Shown piece by piece: positions 18,494-26,710 of a DNA stretch of 64,000 bases. Position numbers and translations under genes: made by a program. Below the pieces are notes generated by a model, which worked only from the letters and a program-made list of their open reading frames with translations, was not told the origin of the DNA and did no database searches. Origin of the DNA: Aliiroseovarius sp. F20344 (lineage in GTDB: Bacteria > Pseudomonadota > Alphaproteobacteria > Rhodobacterales > Rhodobacteraceae). The first letter of the stretch is position 1; each line of letters opens with the position of its first letter. The stretch is taken from positions 246,549-310,548 of the forward strand of contig NZ_JALKBG010000005.1 in assembly GCF_023016155.1 (NCBI RefSeq), read 5' to 3'.

Positions 18494-19027
18494 ATGCGAC
18501 GTGTGCTGCAACTTCCTTTGCTGGTCGGCTTTGCATGCGTTTTGGCTGGCATCTATGGAATGGTGCACAACCAAATCAGCTACTCGGTCGGGCCAGACTA
18601 CTTTCGCGCACTGAAGTTTACTCAGTTCCGTATGCCAGAGTATTTCCACGACCGTATTGGTGCGGCGCTGGTCGGTTGGCAGGCAAGCTGGTGGATGGGG
18701 CTGGTGATTGGCATTCCAATCTCAGTCATGTCGCTGGGCATTCCTTCGCCGACTTTGGCGACGAAAGTGTTCTTTCGGGCGGCATTTCTTGTGGTCTCGA
18801 TCACGCTTGCACTGGGGTTGGTAAGCCTTTTGGTGGCCCCGCCGATGGACCACATTCCGGTACCCGCCGCTGCCAAAGATCCGATCGGATATGGGCGCGC
18901 GGCGATGCTTCACGACACATCCTATTTGGCGGGCATCATCGGGCTGGTGATTGGTTTGATTTATGTCGGTGCGCAGGTGCGCAAAGCGCGTCGGAAGGCG
19001 CCAGCATCTGCATCCGAGGGGCGTTAA
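18494..19027 (+). CDS. Integral membrane protein of unknown function
   Basis: A 177-residue protein I do not recognise. It has about four membrane segments: residues 6-25, 65-85 (WWMGLVIGIPISVMSLGI), 92-113 (AAFLVVSITLALGLVSLLVA) and 140-160 (YLAGIIGLVIGLIYVGAQV), then a basic tail RKARRKAP. The loop between the first two segments holds YFRALKFTQFRMPEYFHDRIGAALVGW. No charged catalytic motif stands out. It sits six bases after the dehydrogenase gene and one base before the HExxH lipoprotein gene, so it is likely co-expressed with a cell-envelope protease-like partner. Confidence 0.75.
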   Translation: MRRVLQLPLLVGFACVLAGIYGMVHNQISYSVGPDYFRALKFTQFRMPEYFHDRIGAALVGWQASWWMGLVIGIPISVMSLGIPSPTLATKVFFRAAFLVVSITLALGLVSLLVAPPMDHIPVPAAAKDPIGYGRAAMLHDTSYLAGIIGLVIGLIYVGAQVRKARRKAPASASEGR

Positions 19028-19028
19028 A

Positions 19029-19685
19029 ATGCTCAAACAAGCTACCCTTGTCGCCCTTGTCTGCTTAACGGCCTGTTCACGTCCCCTGTCCAACAATGAA
19101 GCCGAGATGTCGCGCGTTCTGTTCGGGGATACTCTGGACACCACCAAGGTGCGCGTGCGTGCTGGGGTTGGAGTGTTGCCGCTTCCAAACCCTGAACCGA
19201 TCACGCAAGACACTCCAAAGGCGACGCCGCGCGAAATTCCTAACACCGTTTGTGACCGCGTGCCGCAGCCTGACCGTAAATGGACCTTCCCGGCGGGCTT
19301 TGTGCTTTGGAATCAGATCTACCTGAAACGCGAGTTCTATCGTGATGACATGTTCGAAGGCTGGCCGAAAAGCCTGCCCATGCCGCACGCACTTTTGATG
19401 GCGCACGAGCTGGTGCATGTCTGGCAATGGCAAAATCGCGAACGCACGGGCTACACGCCGTGGAAATCAGGGGCCGAGAGCTTTCAGCCGGGCGACCCCT
19501 ATTACTGGCCGGGGCGGGAACAGGGCGCTTACCTAAGCTACAATTTCGAGGCGCAGGCGGCGTTGGTCGAAGACTACATGTGCATGACGTTGTTTGTACC
19601 AGATCATCCCCGGCGCAAGGAAATCGAAGCCTTTATCACGCCGGTGATCCCCGTCGATACCTTGGCAGACGCCTTGGCGCGCTGA
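19029..19685 (+). CDS. Lipoprotein with HExxH metal motif
   Basis: A 218-residue predicted lipoprotein: signal peptide with lipobox LTAC (Cys16). The central motif MAHELVHVWQWQ provides His126-Glu127-x-x-His130, and Glu174 in YNFEAQAALVEDY about 44 residues later could be the third zinc ligand, as in gluzincin peptidases. The segment PYYWPGREQGAYLSYNFEAQA resembles the metal domain of DUF4157-type proteins, but I cannot assign a family. The ATG at 19029 starts one base after the stop of the membrane protein; an in-frame upstream start at 18963 would lack the signal. Whether it is an active protease is inferred only. Confidence 0.75.
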   Translation: MLKQATLVALVCLTACSRPLSNNEAEMSRVLFGDTLDTTKVRVRAGVGVLPLPNPEPITQDTPKATPREIPNTVCDRVPQPDRKWTFPAGFVLWNQIYLKREFYRDDMFEGWPKSLPMPHALLMAHELVHVWQWQNRERTGYTPWKSGAESFQPGDPYYWPGREQGAYLSYNFEAQAALVEDYMCMTLFVPDHPRRKEIEAFITPVIPVDTLADALAR

Positions 19686-19794
19686 TTTTGAAGGATATGT
19701 CGTTTTCATTCCGCGTTAGGTCGGGAGGGATTGGCACGTTTCGCGACCTTTTGGCATGTATACTGCAACAGATTATTCCCAAGGGAGTCGCCCC

Positions 19795-22299
19795 ATGAAA
19801 ACCAATGTAAAAGCGCTTGTCGTCGGCGGTGGTGCCGTCGGTACGTCGATCGCCTATCACCTGGCCAAAGCAGGCTGGGACGATGTGATGCTGATCGAGA
19901 GGGACGAGCTTACCTCGGGCTCGACCTGGCACGCTGCCGGTCTGCTGCCGCTCTTTAACATGTCCTATGCGACGACCCACATCCACGACTACTCGGTCAA
20001 GTTCTATAAGCAGCTTGAAGAAGAAACCGGCCTGAATGCGGGTTTCGCGGTGGTCGGCAACCTGCGTATGGCACAGACTGACGAGCGTATGGATGAATAC
20101 CAGCTCTATGCGTCGACCGCGGATACCGTTGGCATCAACTATGAATTCCTGTCTCCAGATCAGATCAAAGAGCGTTGGCCTTTAATCGAGACGTCGGACC
20201 TGAAGGGCGCGCTGTATCACACCGAAGATGGGTACATTAACCCGGCAGACGTCACGCAAGCGATGGCCAAAGGCGCCCGTCAGCGTGGCGTTGAGATCGT
20301 GCGCAAGATGCAAGCGGACGATTTCCACTGGAATGGCACTCACTGGGAAGTTACCTGCACCAAGATGGTGGAAAAGGGCGGCAACCTGATCGAGAGCGAC
20401 GAGAAGGTCGTGATCACTGCCGAGCACGTCGTGACTGCTTCGGGCAACCACGCACAGCGCACTGCCAAGATGCTGGGCATCAAGATGCCCGCCATCCCGG
20501 TCGAGCACACGTTCATCGTCATGGACAAAGATCCCGAGCTGGTCAAATGGCGCGAAGCGGGCAACCCCGAACACCCGGTTGTGCGTGACGCCGACAACGA
20601 ATCCTATGCCCGTGAAGAGCGTGGTGGCTGGATCCTTGGTATCTATGAGCGCGGCGCTCCCGCCCGTTTTGAGCATGGCGTGCCGGACAGCTTCCGCGCC
20701 GACCTGTTCCCACTGGATCTGGACCGGATCGCGGATCAATACATGGCGATGGCCGAGCGCGTGCCGTCCTGTGCCGAAAGTGGCCTGAAAGACGACTTCA
20801 ACGGTCCGATCTGCTACACCCCCGACGGCAACCCGCTGGTGGGTCCGGCGCCGGGTCTGCGCAACATGTGGCTGGCTGAAGGTTTCTCGTTCGGGATCAC
20901 CGCGGCTGGTGGCACCGGCTATTACCTTGCCCAGATGATGGTCGATGGTGAGGCCGAGATCGACATGGCATCGCTTGACCCCAAACGGTATTCGTCGAAC
21001 TGGATGACCACCGAGTTCGCCGCGCGCAAAAACGAAGAGTGCTACGAGCACGTCTATATCCTGCACCACCCGGACGAAGAGCGCCCGGCATGTCGTCCGC
21101 TGCGTACGTCGCCTGCCTATGACCGACAGAAAGAAAAAGGCGCGCAGTTTGGCTGGGTGAATGGTTGGGAGCGCCCGAACTACTATGGCCCCGTGGACGC
21201 ACCGTCGAACTTCGACGAAGAAAGCCGTTCGTTCCGCCGTGGTGGTTGGTGGCAATATGCCGTGGATGAAGCCAAGGCCGTGCGTGAAGGCGTTGGCCTG
21301 ATCGACGCAACCGCGTTCACCAAGCACGTCGTTAAAGGCCCCGGTGCGACCCAGTTCCTTGACTGGTTCACCTGTAACAAACTGCCGCGCGTTGGCCGGA
21401 TAAACCTGACTTATGCGCTGACCTCGCACGGCACCACCCGCACGGAATACACCATCGTCCGCAACGGCGAGAACAACTACTACCTCGTCTCGGCCGGTGC
21501 ATGGACCGAGTACGACGCCGACTTCCTGCGCAAAGCGGCCGAGGACAAGATGGAGGAATTCGGCTATATCGAGATCCAGGACGTAACCACGCAGTGGGGC
21601 GTCTTCGCCATCGCAGGTCCGAAATCGCGTGACGTTCTGAAAGAGATCATCGTCGATGCAGACCCGGAAACCGCGCTGACCAACAAGGCGTTCCCGTGGC
21701 TGTCTGCCAAGCAGATCGAGCTGGGCATGTGCCCGGTGAATGCAATCCGTGTGGCCTATACTGGCGAGCTGGGTTGGGAACTTCACCACCCGATCGAGAT
21801 GCAGAACTATCTGTGGGATCTGTTGGTGAATGCAGGCGAAAAGCACGGTATGAAGCTGGTCGGCGCACGTGCACAGAACTGGCTGCGTCAAGAGAAATCC
21901 TATCGTGCGTTTGGCACCGAACTGGGCCGCGATGCGACCCCAGCCGAGGCCGACCTGCCGCGCTTCATCGATCTGGAAAAAGACTTCCACGGCAAGGATG
22001 CGATGGTGAAAACCGGCGTGCGCGTGAAGTGCTGTACGCTTTTGATCGACGGACCCGATGATGCGGATCCGTGGGGCCGCGAAGCGCTGTTCCTTGATGG
22101 CAAGAAAGTCGGACGTCTGACGTCGGGCGGCTATTCGGTCGCGTTCGAGAAATCGATCGGCATGGGCTATCTGCCGCCGGAACTGGCAGTGCCGGGTCAG
22201 AAGCTTAAGGTCAAGATCATGGGCGCGCTTTATGACGCCGAGGTCACTGTCGACAGCCCCTATGACCCGAAAAACGAAACGATCCGCGTCAACGGCTGA
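19795..22299 (+). CDS. FAD/folate-dependent dimethylglycine- or sarcosine-dehydrogenase-like protein
   Basis: An 834-residue two-part enzyme. Residues 1-400 are a DAO-type FAD domain: VVGGGAVGTSIAYHLAKAG, then SGSTWHAAGL, whose His46 matches the residue that carries covalent FAD in dimethylglycine dehydrogenase, and PLVGPAPGLRNMWLAEGFSFGI. Residues about 430-834 are a GcvT-like aminomethyltransferase/tetrahydrofolate domain (RVGRINLTYAL, YTGELGWELHHP, GARAQNWLRQEKSYR). Such proteins oxidatively remove an N-methyl group to methylene-tetrahydrofolate, as in marine glycine-betaine or choline breakdown; the exact substrate is unknown. AAGGGAG precedes ATG 19795; an upstream in-frame start at 19756 is less likely. 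Monocistronic, with a terminator at 22320-22353. Confidence 0.88.
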   Translation: MKTNVKALVVGGGAVGTSIAYHLAKAGWDDVMLIERDELTSGSTWHAAGLLPLFNMSYATTHIHDYSVKFYKQLEEETGLNAGFAVVGNLRMAQTDERMDEYQLYASTADTVGINYEFLSPDQIKERWPLIETSDLKGALYHTEDGYINPADVTQAMAKGARQRGVEIVRKMQADDFHWNGTHWEVTCTKMVEKGGNLIESDEKVVITAEHVVTASGNHAQRTAKMLGIKMPAIPVEHTFIVMDKDPELVKWREAGNPEHPVVRDADNESYAREERGGWILGIYERGAPARFEHGVPDSFRADLFPLDLDRIADQYMAMAERVPSCAESGLKDDFNGPICYTPDGNPLVGPAPGLRNMWLAEGFSFGITAAGGTGYYLAQMMVDGEAEIDMASLDPKRYSSNWMTTEFAARKNEECYEHVYILHHPDEERPACRPLRTSPAYDRQKEKGAQFGWVNGWERPNYYGPVDAPSNFDEESRSFRRGGWWQYAVDEAKAVREGVGLIDATAFTKHVVKGPGATQFLDWFTCNKLPRVGRINLTYALTSHGTTRTEYTIVRNGENNYYLVSAGAWTEYDADFLRKAAEDKMEEFGYIEIQDVTTQWGVFAIAGPKSRDVLKEIIVDADPETALTNKAFPWLSAKQIELGMCPVNAIRVAYTGELGWELHHPIEMQNYLWDLLVNAGEKHGMKLVGARAQNWLRQEKSYRAFGTELGRDATPAEADLPRFIDLEKDFHGKDAMVKTGVRVKCCTLLIDGPDDADPWGREALFLDGKKVGRLTSGGYSVAFEKSIGMGYLPPELAVPGQKLKVKIMGALYDAEVTVDSPYDPKNETIRVNG

Positions 22300-22319
22300 T
22301 CAGTTCGGAAAGTCTTGAA

Positions 22320-22353
22320 AAGGCCTTGCTGTTGCGGGGCCTTCTCATTTTTT
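22320..22353 (+). terminator. Rho-independent terminator after the dehydrogenase gene
   Basis: A hairpin with stem AAGGCC / GGCCTT (12-base loop), followed by CTCA and a run of six T (22348-22353). It lies 20 bases after the stop codon and separates this gene from the convergent DUF1513 gene. Confidence 0.75.
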
Positions 22354-22359
22354 CGGGGA

Positions 22360-23433
22360 TTAAACCGCAACCAGATGGTTGTCCCACGCCCACTCACCTG
22401 CGACAGGGATCAAGCGATCTGTCCCGTGATGCCGATGAACTAACCCAACGTCGCAGGTGATCATTAGTCCGCCAGATTTTGATCGTGCGACACCTGCAGC
22501 GGTGCTGTGTGGAGCGGATCTGTTCGGGGTGCCATCGCCGTTGAAAAACAAGACATGGCCGCCTTTTGGGCCGGTAACGGCAATTTCTCCGCTATCAGCG
22601 CAAGTGGCTATGGACCCGGCATAATTCTTCAGGAGTTCTTCGTCGGGGTGAGAAAGAAGGTGCGGGTCCGCCCCTCTTGTGTGTGTAAGAACCAGAGCAA
22701 CCTTCATCGTTGGAGCACCTTGCCATTGTAGGGCAGCGACAACATGGCCACCCCTGTCGACTGCAATGTGACGGATGGAGTTCTGGTGCATCTTTCCAGT
22801 CAATGCGACCGTTTCCGTGATGACGCCATTCGTTTCCAGATAGGTCAGATTGGTTCGCATGTCAGGCAGGTTCAGTTTAGCGCGTCCCATGTCGGGATGG
22901 GTCTGGATGCCGCCATTGGCGACCACCAACCCGCCATCAGGTAGGGTCAGAACCTCATGTGGCCCGATGCCGCCGGAAGAGATTTCACCCAATCGCGCAT
23001 ATCCATTCTTAGTGTCCCAGATGCCCAAAACACCCGCTGGCGCGTCATAGTCATTTTCCGTGGTGAAAAGCAGCGTGCCATCGGCGGAGTAAGCCCCGTG
23101 CCCGTAAAAATGCCGCCCTTCGGGGCTGTCCAGCCGCGCAACCTCCCGCCCTTTGGCGCAATCGATGATCACTGCAAACCGACCCGGTCTGCGGGCAAAG
23201 GCGACGGCTTCGGGCCGTTCAGGATGCAGGGCAGCGGCGTGGCCGCGTCCGGGGATTGGGATTTCAAACCGAACGTGACCGGTGTCACTAAGCCCAACCA
23301 ACCAGGTTGAGTTGTCGGGCTTGTTCCCGGCGCTCACGAAATCAGGTGCGCCTGCATCAGCCCAAACAGGTACGGGCAGGGCGGCAGTGCCGATCCCGGC
23401 CGCCATCCTGCCAAAAAAATCGCGACGTTTCAT
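22360..23433 (-). CDS. DUF1513 protein with Tat signal
   Basis: A 357-residue exported protein of the DUF1513 family. The N-terminus MKRRDFFGRMAAGIG is a twin-arginine signal, followed by ALPVPVWADA. The rest is beta-rich, WD/propeller-like (GRGHAAALHPERPEAVAFARRPG, GHGAYSADGTLLFTTENDYDAPAGVLGIWD, GIGPHEVLTLPDG, QNSIRHIAVD). DUF1513 is known from clusters with imelysin and di-heme oxidoreductase genes, thought to act in periplasmic iron or haem handling; its own activity is unknown. I chose ATG 23433, with GGGGA upstream; ATG 23448 would overlap the imelysin stop. It is the last gene of the three-gene unit. Confidence 0.88.
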   Translation of the reverse strand: MKRRDFFGRMAAGIGTAALPVPVWADAGAPDFVSAGNKPDNSTWLVGLSDTGHVRFEIPIPGRGHAAALHPERPEAVAFARRPGRFAVIIDCAKGREVARLDSPEGRHFYGHGAYSADGTLLFTTENDYDAPAGVLGIWDTKNGYARLGEISSGGIGPHEVLTLPDGGLVVANGGIQTHPDMGRAKLNLPDMRTNLTYLETNGVITETVALTGKMHQNSIRHIAVDRGGHVVAALQWQGAPTMKVALVLTHTRGADPHLLSHPDEELLKNYAGSIATCADSGEIAVTGPKGGHVLFFNGDGTPNRSAPHSTAAGVARSKSGGLMITCDVGLVHRHHGTDRLIPVAGEWAWDNHLVAV

Positions 23434-23437
23434 TGGA

Positions 23438-24460
23438 TCAGTCCCCATCGCCTGCGCTGAAGCCCGTTTCGACGCCCAAACCGGGGCCGATATCTTCGTC
23501 CATCTGGACCTTCAGGTAGTCCAGTTTGGTTTGAATGCCTTCGACTCGCACGCGCATCAACGGATCCAAGACGGCTTCGGATACGGGCGCGCCAATCGCT
23601 TCAATTCTGGTTTGGGTATCCTTGATAACCTTCACCACCCAAGCGCGGGAGGGGTTGAAGACCGATCCGGCAAATCCAAGATTCACAACCTCGATCATGC
23701 CATCCAATTGGGCGATCATAATCTGGTTGGAGAGGCCAGCACGCCATGCCTCGGCCCGTTTGGGAAAGGCGCGTTCATAAGTGCCGAGCGGTCGACCGAT
23801 GCGGTGTTCCCGTAGGCGCTGGATCGAAAAGCCAAGTGCGGTATAGACCTGTTTGGTGAATTCGACGTCATTTAGATAAACGGGATTGTCGGGTCCGGCA
23901 GTTCTTACCAGATCGGCCCAGCCAGCGGGGCTGAACCATCCATCATGCAAATCCTGCGCTATACGCGCCAGATTTCCAGTGATGCCGACAAGCGACGGGC
24001 AGGTTGGCAGATCCTCAAAGAGCAAACGCTCGACCGCGGGCAACCCTTGAAGTGCTGCGCTGGAGGATGCAACGACCGCGGGATCCCCTTGTTCTGCTGC
24101 GGGACGCTTCAAATGCTGGCGCAATGCGCGGCCCGTGAAGTTCTTTTTGTCCGGGAAGAAATTCACGGTTAGTGCCGCGGCCTGCTGCTCAATCGGGCCG
24201 AACTGATAGGCATCGAGTGGCGCCCAAGCCAGCCAAGTCTGCTGCAAGGCATCAAGAACAGGTTCGCGTGTACCGCCCTCACAGTATGCTTCCGAAACTT
24301 CGGCCAGTAAGGCGCTTTGGTCGCGAAACGCTCCAAACTGGGTGTCGAATACGGTCAATACGCGTTCGGCGATTTCCGAATGGTCAACACGGGGGGCGAC
24401 CTGAGCGGTCAAGACCTGCGCGGGCAACATGCAGGTGGCAACAATTGTCATAAGGCGCAT
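23438..24460 (-). CDS. Imelysin-family periplasmic protein (GxHxxE motif degenerate)
   Basis: A 340-residue helical protein of the imelysin/ICMP-like family with a signal peptide (MRLMTIVATCMLPAQVLTAQ). Imelysins are periplasmic, some iron-regulated, and share a GxHxxE motif. Here the corresponding segment is LQGLPAVERLLFED, so Gly and Glu remain but His is replaced; this is the variant usually seen downstream of the di-heme gene, alongside a canonical imelysin upstream that is missing here. The C-terminal DYLKVQMDEDIGPGLGVETGFSAGDGD matches the family ending. ATG 24460 overlaps the upstream stop by one base (TGATG), so the three genes are coupled. Confidence 0.85.
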   Translation of the reverse strand: MRLMTIVATCMLPAQVLTAQVAPRVDHSEIAERVLTVFDTQFGAFRDQSALLAEVSEAYCEGGTREPVLDALQQTWLAWAPLDAYQFGPIEQQAAALTVNFFPDKKNFTGRALRQHLKRPAAEQGDPAVVASSSAALQGLPAVERLLFEDLPTCPSLVGITGNLARIAQDLHDGWFSPAGWADLVRTAGPDNPVYLNDVEFTKQVYTALGFSIQRLREHRIGRPLGTYERAFPKRAEAWRAGLSNQIMIAQLDGMIEVVNLGFAGSVFNPSRAWVVKVIKDTQTRIEAIGAPVSEAVLDPLMRVRVEGIQTKLDYLKVQMDEDIGPGLGVETGFSAGDGD

Positions 24461-25944
24461 CAAAGCGACTCCAGAAATGTGATCAGCGCAGCACGATCCG
24501 ACGCGTCCATCAGGCGTACGGTTTCCCGTGCTGCCTCCGCTTCGCCGCCATGCCACAGGATGGCTTCAAGAAGGGATCGCGCGCGCCCGTCGTGAAGAAA
24601 GGTCGAGTGCCCGCTCACCTGGCCCGTTAGGCCGATTCCCCACAATGGCGGCGTGCGCCATTCTTGGCCGCTAGCTTGCCATTCTGGCCGGCGATCCGCC
24701 AGCCCTTCCCCCATGTCGTGCAGCAACATGTCGCTATAGGGCCAGATCAACTGAAATGAACGGGCAGGGTCGTCCGGCAGACGGTGGGTGACAAAGGCCG
24801 GAGTGTGGCAACCCGTGCAGCCTGATTGATAGAAAAGGGCTTTCCCACGCAACACTTCCGGGTTCGACACATCACGACGAGCGGGCGGGGCCAAGGTTGC
24901 AGCATAAGTGGTCAGCACGTCCAAAGCTTTGTTCCCAAGCTCCACCCCATCCTGAGCTTCGGTGCCGCCATGTCGTTCGTGAATGCAGTTTTTCTGCCGT
25001 TCGGTACAGTCGCCCGAATGCGCGGGAAACAGTGTCGACGACAGACCGATATCACCGTTGGCAGCATCCGCTGATTGCTGGCGGAGCGTTGGATTGCCCG
25101 CCTTGTGGCCGAACCGTCCCAACATGTTTTGGTCAAATTCGCGAGACCACACAACATTGGGCCTGCCAGAAATCCCGTCGCCGTCTGCATCCATCGGGTC
25201 TGCCAGCGCCAGAATGTCTGCTTCTGGGATCGCCTCAAGCAACCCAAGTCCGATCATTTGCGGGGCGATTCGTGGAGAGGTCATTGTACCTGCTGCCAAA
25301 TCCCCAAAGGTGCCGTCCTGAACCGAATAGCGCGGCGCGCGCAGAGTTATAGTGGCACCGTCACCCAGTTCGACCGGTTGTTCCTCATAAACGATGCCTA
25401 ATCGCCCCTCGGATTCATGCCCTGCAATCGCCCGTGTTTGCAGCTGGAATCCATAGTTTGGCTCTGGCTGCATCCCGGTGGCGGGGACAGAAAGACGCAA
25501 GACCAACCCCTTGTGATCATCGGGGCTTGCGACAAACCCGCGTCCATCATTGATGTGGCAGGCTGAACAGGCGCGCGTGTTGTAAAGCGGTCCCAATCCG
25601 TCCGACGAAACCGTCGACGATGGCGCTTGTACCCAAAGCTTCTCAAACATCGCTTCGCCTAGGCTGAAGTCGAGTTTCTTGTCGTCAGACAAAGTGGGAA
25701 GCGGGGATGAGAACAAGGTTCCTGGTTGAGGGGCCATTTGCGTTGCGGCCCCGGCACTGCGTGTTTCAAATGCCGAAGGCTCATCAAACGTCGTCGGCGC
25801 AGCGGTGGCTGCTTTAATGCGCTCTGCTTCGGCTTGGGATCTTGGCTGGGGCGACAGATGTGGTTCACCCCATGGTCCGATTTCATGTGCGTATAAGGGC
25901 GAGCTGATTATCGCTAAAGTGGCAAATAGTGGTGCGATGCGCAT
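24460..25944 (-). CDS. Di-heme oxidoreductase family protein (DUF1111, c-type cytochrome)
   Basis: A 494-residue periplasmic protein with a Sec signal peptide (to about YAHEI). Two CxxCH haem-c sites are visible: RACSACHINDGRG about residue 128 and GCTGCHTPAF about residue 383. The middle has GDGATITLRAPRYSV and GDGISGRPN, and the end HDGRARSLLEAILWHGGEAE, all typical of DUF1111/di-heme oxidoreductases, which are relatives of MauG-type peroxidases. Role is probably electron transfer or iron-linked oxidation in the periplasm. It is the first gene of the unit with imelysin and DUF1513. The 172-base upstream gap separates it from the divergent SxtJ cassette. Confidence 0.9.
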   Translation of the reverse strand: MRIAPLFATLAIISSPLYAHEIGPWGEPHLSPQPRSQAEAERIKAATAAPTTFDEPSAFETRSAGAATQMAPQPGTLFSSPLPTLSDDKKLDFSLGEAMFEKLWVQAPSSTVSSDGLGPLYNTRACSACHINDGRGFVASPDDHKGLVLRLSVPATGMQPEPNYGFQLQTRAIAGHESEGRLGIVYEEQPVELGDGATITLRAPRYSVQDGTFGDLAAGTMTSPRIAPQMIGLGLLEAIPEADILALADPMDADGDGISGRPNVVWSREFDQNMLGRFGHKAGNPTLRQQSADAANGDIGLSSTLFPAHSGDCTERQKNCIHERHGGTEAQDGVELGNKALDVLTTYAATLAPPARRDVSNPEVLRGKALFYQSGCTGCHTPAFVTHRLPDDPARSFQLIWPYSDMLLHDMGEGLADRRPEWQASGQEWRTPPLWGIGLTGQVSGHSTFLHDGRARSLLEAILWHGGEAEAARETVRLMDASDRAALITFLESL

Positions 25945-26116
25945 CTGGTCAGCTCCTTTGACAAGGGCGTTTTAGGGCGCACGAAAGAAGAGGTAAAGAT
26001 TAGTTGATAAAAATACTCTGAATTAAACGACTTCGTTCGGATCCAGCGCTTGATCGCCAGATTTTGCGTTTCAGGACAATTGGGTTAGGCTCAACAAAGT
26101 TTATGGGGCAATTATT

Positions 26117-26521
26117 ATGTCTGAACATATTTCGAAAACAGAAGTGACCATGGGGTCCGACAAGAATTTCGGGTTGGTCTTTGGCAGTGTGGCGGCTCTG
26201 ATCGCCCTGTATATGTTGATCCGGGGTGGTGCATATTGGCCAATACCCGCGTTGTTTGCGCTGGTCTTTTTCGCACTGGCATTCATACGCCCGGCGATCC
26301 TGAATCCGCTGAACAGGCTTTGGTTTAGATTCGGTCTGCTGCTGCATTCGATCATTTCGCCCTTGGTGATGTTTCTTGTTTTCTTGATTGCATTTGTGCC
26401 GATCGCATTGATTTTCCGCCTAAAGGGTACTGATCCTCTGTCGCGAGATTTTGACAAATCGGCAAAGTCATATTGGAAGCCGCGCACATCCAAGCCTGAA
26501 AGCATGTTGCGGCAGTATTAG
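26117..26521 (+). CDS. SxtJ-family membrane protein
   Basis: A 134-residue membrane protein matching the SxtJ family named after the saxitoxin cluster. The pattern is a short polar head with SDKNFGLVFGSVAALIA, membrane segments at about 18-38, 42-60 and 74-102, the NPLNRLWFRFGLLL stretch, and a C-terminal cytosolic DPLSRDFDKSAKSYW tail, which is the family signature. Function is unknown; SxtJ homologues recur beside O-carbamoyltransferases. It is the first gene of a four-gene cassette and lies 32 bases before the DUF5989 start. GTG/ATG choice: ATG 26117, with a weak GGGGC upstream. Confidence 0.87.
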   Translation: MSEHISKTEVTMGSDKNFGLVFGSVAALIALYMLIRGGAYWPIPALFALVFFALAFIRPAILNPLNRLWFRFGLLLHSIISPLVMFLVFLIAFVPIALIFRLKGTDPLSRDFDKSAKSYWKPRTSKPESMLRQY

Positions 26522-26553
26522 GCTAACGCGTTTCATTTGGTGGAGGGGAAACA

Positions 26554-26703
26554 GTGTCATTTCTAGCAGAGCTTTGGTCATTTTTAAGAGTCAGAAAGAA
26601 ATTCTGGCTGGCGCCGGTGTTCCTTATTCTTGTGATTTTCGGAGGGTTGATTGTGCTCAGCCAAGGCTCTGCGATCGCTCCTTTCCTGTATCCTCTGTTC
26701 TAG
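26554..26703 (+). CDS. DUF5989 (SxtK-like) single-span membrane microprotein
   Basis: A 49-residue protein starting at GTG 26554, with GGAGGGG six to eleven bases upstream. It begins VSFLAELWSFLRVRKKFWL, has one membrane segment (about 19-36) and ends SQGSAIAPFLYPLF. The RKKFWLAP and QGSAIAPF elements are the DUF5989 hallmark, and SxtK of the saxitoxin cluster belongs to the same type. It lies between the SxtJ-like gene and the carbamoyltransferase gene (seven-base gap). Function unknown; its size and constant neighbourhood suggest a membrane subunit that helps anchor the carbamoyltransferase. Confidence 0.85.
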   Translation: MSFLAELWSFLRVRKKFWLAPVFLILVIFGGLIVLSQGSAIAPFLYPLF

Positions 26704-26710
26704 GGGCATC

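Noticed and set aside
20182..21990. Long (602-codon) open frame on the minus strand inside the dimethylglycine-dehydrogenase-like gene
   Set aside because: The plus strand carries a complete FAD motif, covalent-His region and GcvT-like domain in one frame; the minus frame is a GC-rich codon shadow without recognisable motifs or a ribosome-binding site.
25945..26116. Possible Fur/Irr iron box in the gap upstream of the di-heme gene
   Set aside because: The AT-rich stretch has no recognisable TTTAGAA-type or Fur-type palindrome that I could defend by eye.
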